Assembly (NCBI GenBank): GCA_006384855.1
Contig: VCJN01003104.1
Location: 23,659-87,658 of the forward strand
Direction of reading: 5' to 3'
DNA: 64,000 nucleotides
Source of the DNA: Tetraselmis striata
Lineage: Eukaryota > Chlorophyta > Chlorodendrophyceae > Chlorodendrales > Chlorodendraceae
Made by a program: the position numbers and the translations under genes. How positions within the stretch are numbered: position 1 is the first letter of the stretch; each line of letters starts with the position of its first letter. The notes under the pieces were generated by a model. That model saw nothing but the letters and a program-made list of their open reading frames with translations. It searched no databases and was not told the DNA's origin. Positions 59,165-64,000 of the stretch are shown piece by piece.

Positions 59165-62100
59165 ATGGCGGGCACCAAGACCAAGCGGGTAAGGACGGCA
59201 AGGCGACCGCGCCACGCGTCCGCCCGCGCATGGCGGCAGACGACAGGGGGAAGAGGTTGCTAACTCATCGCCGTCGCTCGACTGTGGCTCGACAGGGCCA
59301 GGCGGGCTCCGCTGCGCAGTACGTCACGCGTAACCAGGCGCTCAAGAAGCTGCAGCTCAAGCTGCCAGAGTTCAGGTGCAGCCATCCTGAACCCCCTCCC
59401 CCTCCCCCTTTCCCACCCACCCGTCCTCGTCCTTTCCCTCCTGGTCCCTCTCATTCCCTGGCGCCTGGCTGTACTGAGGCTTTGCCCCCTGGCGCACAGG
59501 CGGCTTTGCATTCTGAAGGGCATTCACCCGCGCGAGCCAAAGAAAAAGGTGCACGGCCCCAACAAGACATACTACCACATCAAGGACGTCAACTTCCTGC
59601 TGCACGAGCCGCTCCTGGACAAGTTCAGGTGCGGTAGTGGTCGTGCTTCGCTGCCTGGCGGCAGCGTCGGTGAGCCGTCGCGGGGCTAGGGGAGGGCGTG
59701 CATGGTGCTGAGGTGGGCGGGGCGTGCAGGGATGCACATGCTTACGAGCGCAAGATCCGCAAGGCGAAGGCCAAGAAGAATCGCGAGCTGCTGCTTAAGC
59801 TCATTCAGCGCCGGCCTACCTTCCGGCTGGACCACCTCGTGCGCGAGCGGTACCCTTCTTTCATTGACGCGCTGCGTGACATCGACGATGCGCTCACGCT
59901 CGTCTTCCTCTTTGCCACGCTGCCCGCCGACAAGCACCACAAGCTGCCCCAGAAGACCATTGAGGCGTCGCGCCGCATTGCGCTTGAGTGGCAGGCGTGG
60001 GTGGTTCGAAGCCACTCGCTGCGCAAGGTCTTTGTCACAGTCCGCGGGTACTATTACCAGGTGCGCCTGGCTGCCCGAGGAGGGGTTGTGGTGGTTGGGA
60101 GGGGGGGGGGGGGGGTAGCCCCTACCCGCATCCTAGTATTTTACCGGCACCGGCATCAGCTGTGTGCGACCCCTGCTCTCTGGACAGCTGCTGAGCTCCA
60201 ACCGTGCCCTCCCGTTGACGTGGCCTTCCTGCTGCGTGCGCAGGCGGAGGTGATGGGGCAGTCCATCACCTGGATGACACCGCATCAGGTGTCGCAGGTG
60301 CTGCCAATTGACGTGGACTACCGTGTGATGCTAACTTTCCTGGACTTCTACCTTGTACTGCTGCGTTTCGTCAACTTCAAGCTGTACCACAGCCTCGGCC
60401 TCAAGTGTGTCTCCCCGTACCCGACCCTCCCCTCATCATCCACGCCTAGGCCCTCTTGGCAGCTGTCACCCCAATGGCGACATGCCTCACATGCCCTGGT
60501 CCCCCCTCACTGCCTGGATCCTGTCCTCCCACCCTCCCAGTCATCAGGGAAACTGAGCCTGCATTGTCTGCCTCCTGGCAGGTACCCGCCGGGGTTGCAG
60601 CCAGAGCTGGAGGCGGCTGCGGCCGGGCTGGAGGCGGTGATGCACAGCCTTGCCGAGGGCGGCCAGCCGGTGAGTGGGCGCTGTATTCCCGGCCATTGTT
60701 GCGAGAGCTGCAGTGTCTCCATCGTTCCAGAGGCCTCGCTCCATTCCCACGCGTGGGGCAGTGTGGTTGGCTGCGACCCCCCCCCCCCCCCCCCCCGTCC
60801 CCCGCCCGGGGTGCCATCGCCACCTGACGTTCCCACCTGCGACACCGCCTCCTTGCTTCTCTGGCAGGTTCAGGGTCTCCTTGCTGCGCCTGCGGCCAAG
60901 GTGGCCGATGATGCCCCCGAGGTAGAGGCACAGGATGAGGAGGGCGGCATGGCAGCTGAGGAGGAGGAGGAAGAGGAGGTGAGCCGCAGGGTGCAGCGTG
61001 GGGGGGGCAAGGTGCAGGGGCAAGGTGCAGGATGTTAGCGTGGCCAGAGCAGCAGGCCGCTGTGCTAGGGGGTATCAGGGTTTCCGCACAAACTGCCGGA
61101 GGGAGGGGTACTGGAATGGACATGTGCTTGTGTGTGCGCGCCCGGCGTACGGTGTCCGCTGGTTGGACTGACTGTGTTGCGCTGTGGAACTCGTTAGGAT
61201 GTGGAGGAGGGAAGCGACCTCGGGGATGAAGAAGACAGCGATGAGGAGGAGGAGGAGGAGGAGGAGGAGGGGGCCGCACAGGATGTCTCTGCTGGGGAGC
61301 TGCAAGCCACCTACCTGGCAAACGACCTTGATGCTGCCCCCGAGGCGGAAGGTCAGGCGCCGCCCCGTCTGCTTGTGTGCGCAAGCCGCCCCACTGCCTG
61401 CGGCCTACGTGCAGCGCCCTGACGACCTTGCGGCACAGGGGAGGAGGCGCCCGCGGTGGTGGGCGGCGCCACGGACTGCGTCGATGACGCCGATGTATGT
61501 GAGAAGCTCTTTTCTGGCATGTGCTTCTTCCTTGGGTACGCTCGGGCCCCGCCTCCATGTGCTCATTTGTGTCGGTGTCACCACTGACTTTCTGCCAGTA
61601 TTCATCGCCATGGAACCCCTGCTGGATTCACACATATTGTGGCCGCGTTATCAATGACGCATCTGCAGTTTCTCTCTTGACTAATCGAGTGTTGGGAACT
61701 GAGTCTTGTTGAGCGGTTCCTGGGAGCTTTACAATAATCTCATGCCAGGGACGGGGGGGCAGCACCACGATGAAAGAGGTCCACCCACGCCACACAGCAT
61801 GATATCAGAGGCAAGCGGATCTGCTTACAAACTGCCGCTGCGCGTTGTTTCCCCGGTACAGGCGGGAGGTGCCGCGTGAGCCGCTAATGCTGGTCATCCG
61901 CGCCTTTGGCGGCGCTGTGGCATGGGCGGGCGAGGGCTCTCCAGTGGATGAGAACAGCGATACCATTACCCACCAGGTCACCCAGATTCTCCGCCGCCCC
62001 GGCCATGTTTTGTTTGCACCTTGGCCACGCCCGCAGCTCATACTCCAGCAATATGTGCAAAAATATGCCTAAGTGATTGATGAATGATCACATGAATAAC

Positions 62101-64000
62101 ACCTCCACCGCTAACAGGAGCAGTTGGGTTATGCGCATCAACTCCGCCCTCAGTGACGTACAAGAACAATAGCGAGCGCTACTACTTGTGCCAGTAATAG
62201 CATTATTTGCGAGACGGCATGACAGGGACGTTTACGGGTACTCTTTAGGAGGAGGGGTGCAGTTTGCCAGTGTTATCGCTCTCGCTCTCTATGCGGCCTC
62301 CTTCTCCTTATCTTGCGTGGTTCGATTATCAGCCTGAAATTAGCCTTGCATGAAACCTTTAAGAACATTCGCCATGTCCCTTTATTGGAATCGTTCATTG
62401 CTTTTAGTTCAACCTCTGCTGGCGGGCGGATTGTCAGGTTGTTACATGCAAACTTCGCCCCGGGTCATCGGCCGAAGATGCCCCCGGATTCTATCGCCAC
62501 CTGCATGTTCAACACATATACTACGAGCACGGAGTACCGGTGTCGTAGGTCACTCCTCTACTTCCCCTATAGCGGCCTATTCTTTGTGCAGCATTTCTGT
62601 AACAACCGAGCGGTACCCAGACACATATATAGCGCTGGATGTATTTATCCAAATAGTGCCCTAGGATGACACTGTATATGTGCTGTGGTGCCTGATTTGT
62701 CTCGCTGACTTGTCCCGATGCCCGCACGCGCATCAGGTGGTGGACCGCCCCACGCAGGGCCATCGCTTCCTGAATCGCGAGTACGTGCAACCGCAGTGGG
62801 TGTTTGACTCCGCCAACTTCCGGGTGCTGGCTCCCTGTGAGAAGTATGCGCCAGGTGGGGAGCTGGCAGTGGGCGGAGTGCAACAGTGGCAGTAGCCTTG
62901 TGTATGAGAACAACCGCATATAGTTTCACATTCCCGGAGCTTCAGACAATTCCGATATTCGAAGTTTGAATCTCAGAATACAGGCCAACCAGAGTAACAG
63001 ACTTGTTTTGGGGATATCACTTCTACGCCTTATTTATTCCTGGTCAGCCAGCAAATTTGGTGCACATGTTTGCCACTGCTAATACCAACACAAGAAGGGA
63101 CATTGAATACACACCAGATGTCAGGGGTATGTTTGGGAAAGCTCTCCTCTGAGTTTGGTGAGCACTGTCCAGGCGCGCCGCTGCCGCCACACCTGTCTCC
63201 CTTTGCCAAGGAGGACGACTACGAGCCCGAGTGGCAGACCTCGTTGAAGGAGCTGCAGGCAAGTTGTGGCCCATGTCCGCCATTGTCCAAATAGCTTACC
63301 TCTGACGCTTGGGGCGGGCTATTTTTGAGTCTATTTGCTGGCTCATGGGATGGGATGGGATGGGATGGGATGGGATGGGATGGGGTTGGATGCGCACAGT
63401 ATTGAACCCTGCTGGGCCGGCTTGCAGGATGTGGCCAACAAGGCGCGGCGTGCGCATGCCGGGAAGCTAGAAGACAGCTTCGCCGAGGTCGGGGACCTGG
63501 CGGAGCTGCCCAGCAGCGACACTGTTGACACAGCCGCGCAGGACGGCGCACACCTGGAAGGGCAGTACACGGCGGAGCTGGCTCGGGAGCTGCAGCTGGC
63601 GCGTGGCGACGGCGAGGAGGGCGGGGACGCTGAGGACGTCCGTGTCCAGCCGGCCGCGAAATCTCAGGGACCCAGCGAGGTGCTCCTCGCGTGCTCTCCC
63701 CCTCTCGAGGGGACGGCATTGTCATTGACGTGTGTCTTCAGCGTGCCAATGCTGCTGATTCAGGAGTGTCTGACCCCCTCCCCCCCCCCCCCCCCCCCTC
63801 CCCTTGCTGGCTGTTTCTGCCACAGAGCGCCCCTGTTTCTGATGAGCAGCGCATGAAGACCACCATGATGAGCAAGAAGGCCAAGCGGACTGTACGAGAA
63901 CATTCAGACGGGCAAGGCCAGGAAGTCAGCGCACCTGGACAAGCTTAAGGCCAAGCGCGAGGCGCTGGAGGCCAAGCGCCAGAAGACCACCAAGCTCTAG
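59165..64000 (+). CDS. PES1: Pescadillo (PES1/NOP7), 60S ribosome biogenesis factor
   Basis: Fourteen exons with consistent phases: 59165-59188, 59296-59375, 59500-59628, 59730-60060, 60244-60404, 60582-60669, 60868-60978, 61198-61351, 61439-61535, 61862-61976, 62737-62854, 63173-63258, 63428-63679, 63826-64000 (TAG is the last triplet). The product is about 640 residues. The pescadillo N-terminal domain shows [39 protein letters not shown] and [17 protein letters not shown]. Two Asp/Glu blocks precede a BRCT domain (about 380-470) with [22 protein letters not shown] and [11 protein letters not shown] Lys/Arg-rich nucleolar tail ends in [11 protein letters not shown]. The protein acts in the PeBoW/Nop7-Erb1-Ytm1 complex in large-subunit rRNA processing. 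Intron 12 uses a GC donor. The last exon carries a frame break near 63889: KKAKR must join [12 protein letters not shown], which needs two more bases or one fewer. A plausible Kozak context (GCGATGG) supports the start. Confidence 0.95.
62310..62395 (-). repeat. Intronic short repeat, copy 4
   Basis: The complement contains GGTTTCATGCAAGGCTAATT and TCAGGCTGAT, with GCGAATGTTCTT just before, as in copy 2. It lies in pescadillo intron 10. Confidence 0.55.
62448..62490 (-). mobile_element. SINE 3' fragment in pescadillo intron 10
   Basis: Reads on the minus strand as GGCATCTTCGGCCGATGACC followed by CGGGGCGAAG, the 3' end of the SINE body at 43201-43700. Confidence 0.5.
63346..63386. repeat. 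(GGGAT)n pentanucleotide repeat, pescadillo intron 12
   Basis: About seven GGGAT units on the gene strand, in the intron with the GC donor. The regular GGG spacing would favour G-quadruplex formation in DNA or pre-mRNA. Confidence 0.9.

Overview
The window reads as nuclear DNA of a green alga, most likely a chlorophyte. The support is a plant-lineage SBP-box zinc-finger gene, intron-dense GC-rich genes with short introns (donors often GTGCG or GTGAG), and TGTAA motifs in the expected 3'-UTR position of two genes. Homopolymer G/C tracts of 10-33 nt are very common. I see no prokaryotic gene organisation. The species cannot be named from the sequence alone.

Five conserved genes could be rebuilt exon by exon, with splice phases that agree: (1) a bS16-type organellar ribosomal protein (+, 6.3-8.8 kb); (2) a 23-exon EMAP-like (EML) WD40 protein (-, 11.1-22.1 kb); (3) an SBP-box transcription factor (+, 32.0-35.5 kb); (4) a 16-exon AMP-forming acetyl-CoA synthetase (-, 48.2-53.3 kb); (5) the ribosome-biogenesis protein pescadillo/NOP7 (+, 59.2-64.0 kb), whose stop codon is the last triplet of the window. 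EML, acetyl-CoA synthetase and pescadillo each carry exactly one frame-breaking indel in otherwise intact coding sequence. That points to consensus errors more than to pseudogenes, but it needs checking.

The rest is mostly mobile DNA. Positions 1-5658 hold two adjacent hAT-type elements; the second contains a nested Tc1/mariner-like element. Positions 25-31 kb hold a retroelement 3' fragment, a MITE, a 66-67 bp minisatellite and duplicated flanks. Positions 33-34 kb (inside the SBP intron) hold a 264 bp tandem array. Positions 38-46 kb hold a decayed LINE, a small hAT-like element with a BED-finger/Q-rich ORF, the inverted second MITE copy, three copies of a tRNA-derived SINE (one with a perfect 16 bp target-site duplication) and a second retroelement fragment. 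Positions 56.2-58.4 kb hold a second, more complete LINE copy.

The genes are unrelated single-copy types and form no pathway cluster. The points most worth following are the poly-C tracts that start just after 5' splice sites, the SINE family, a short repeat found only in introns of three genes, and the fold-back tandem array in the SBP intron.
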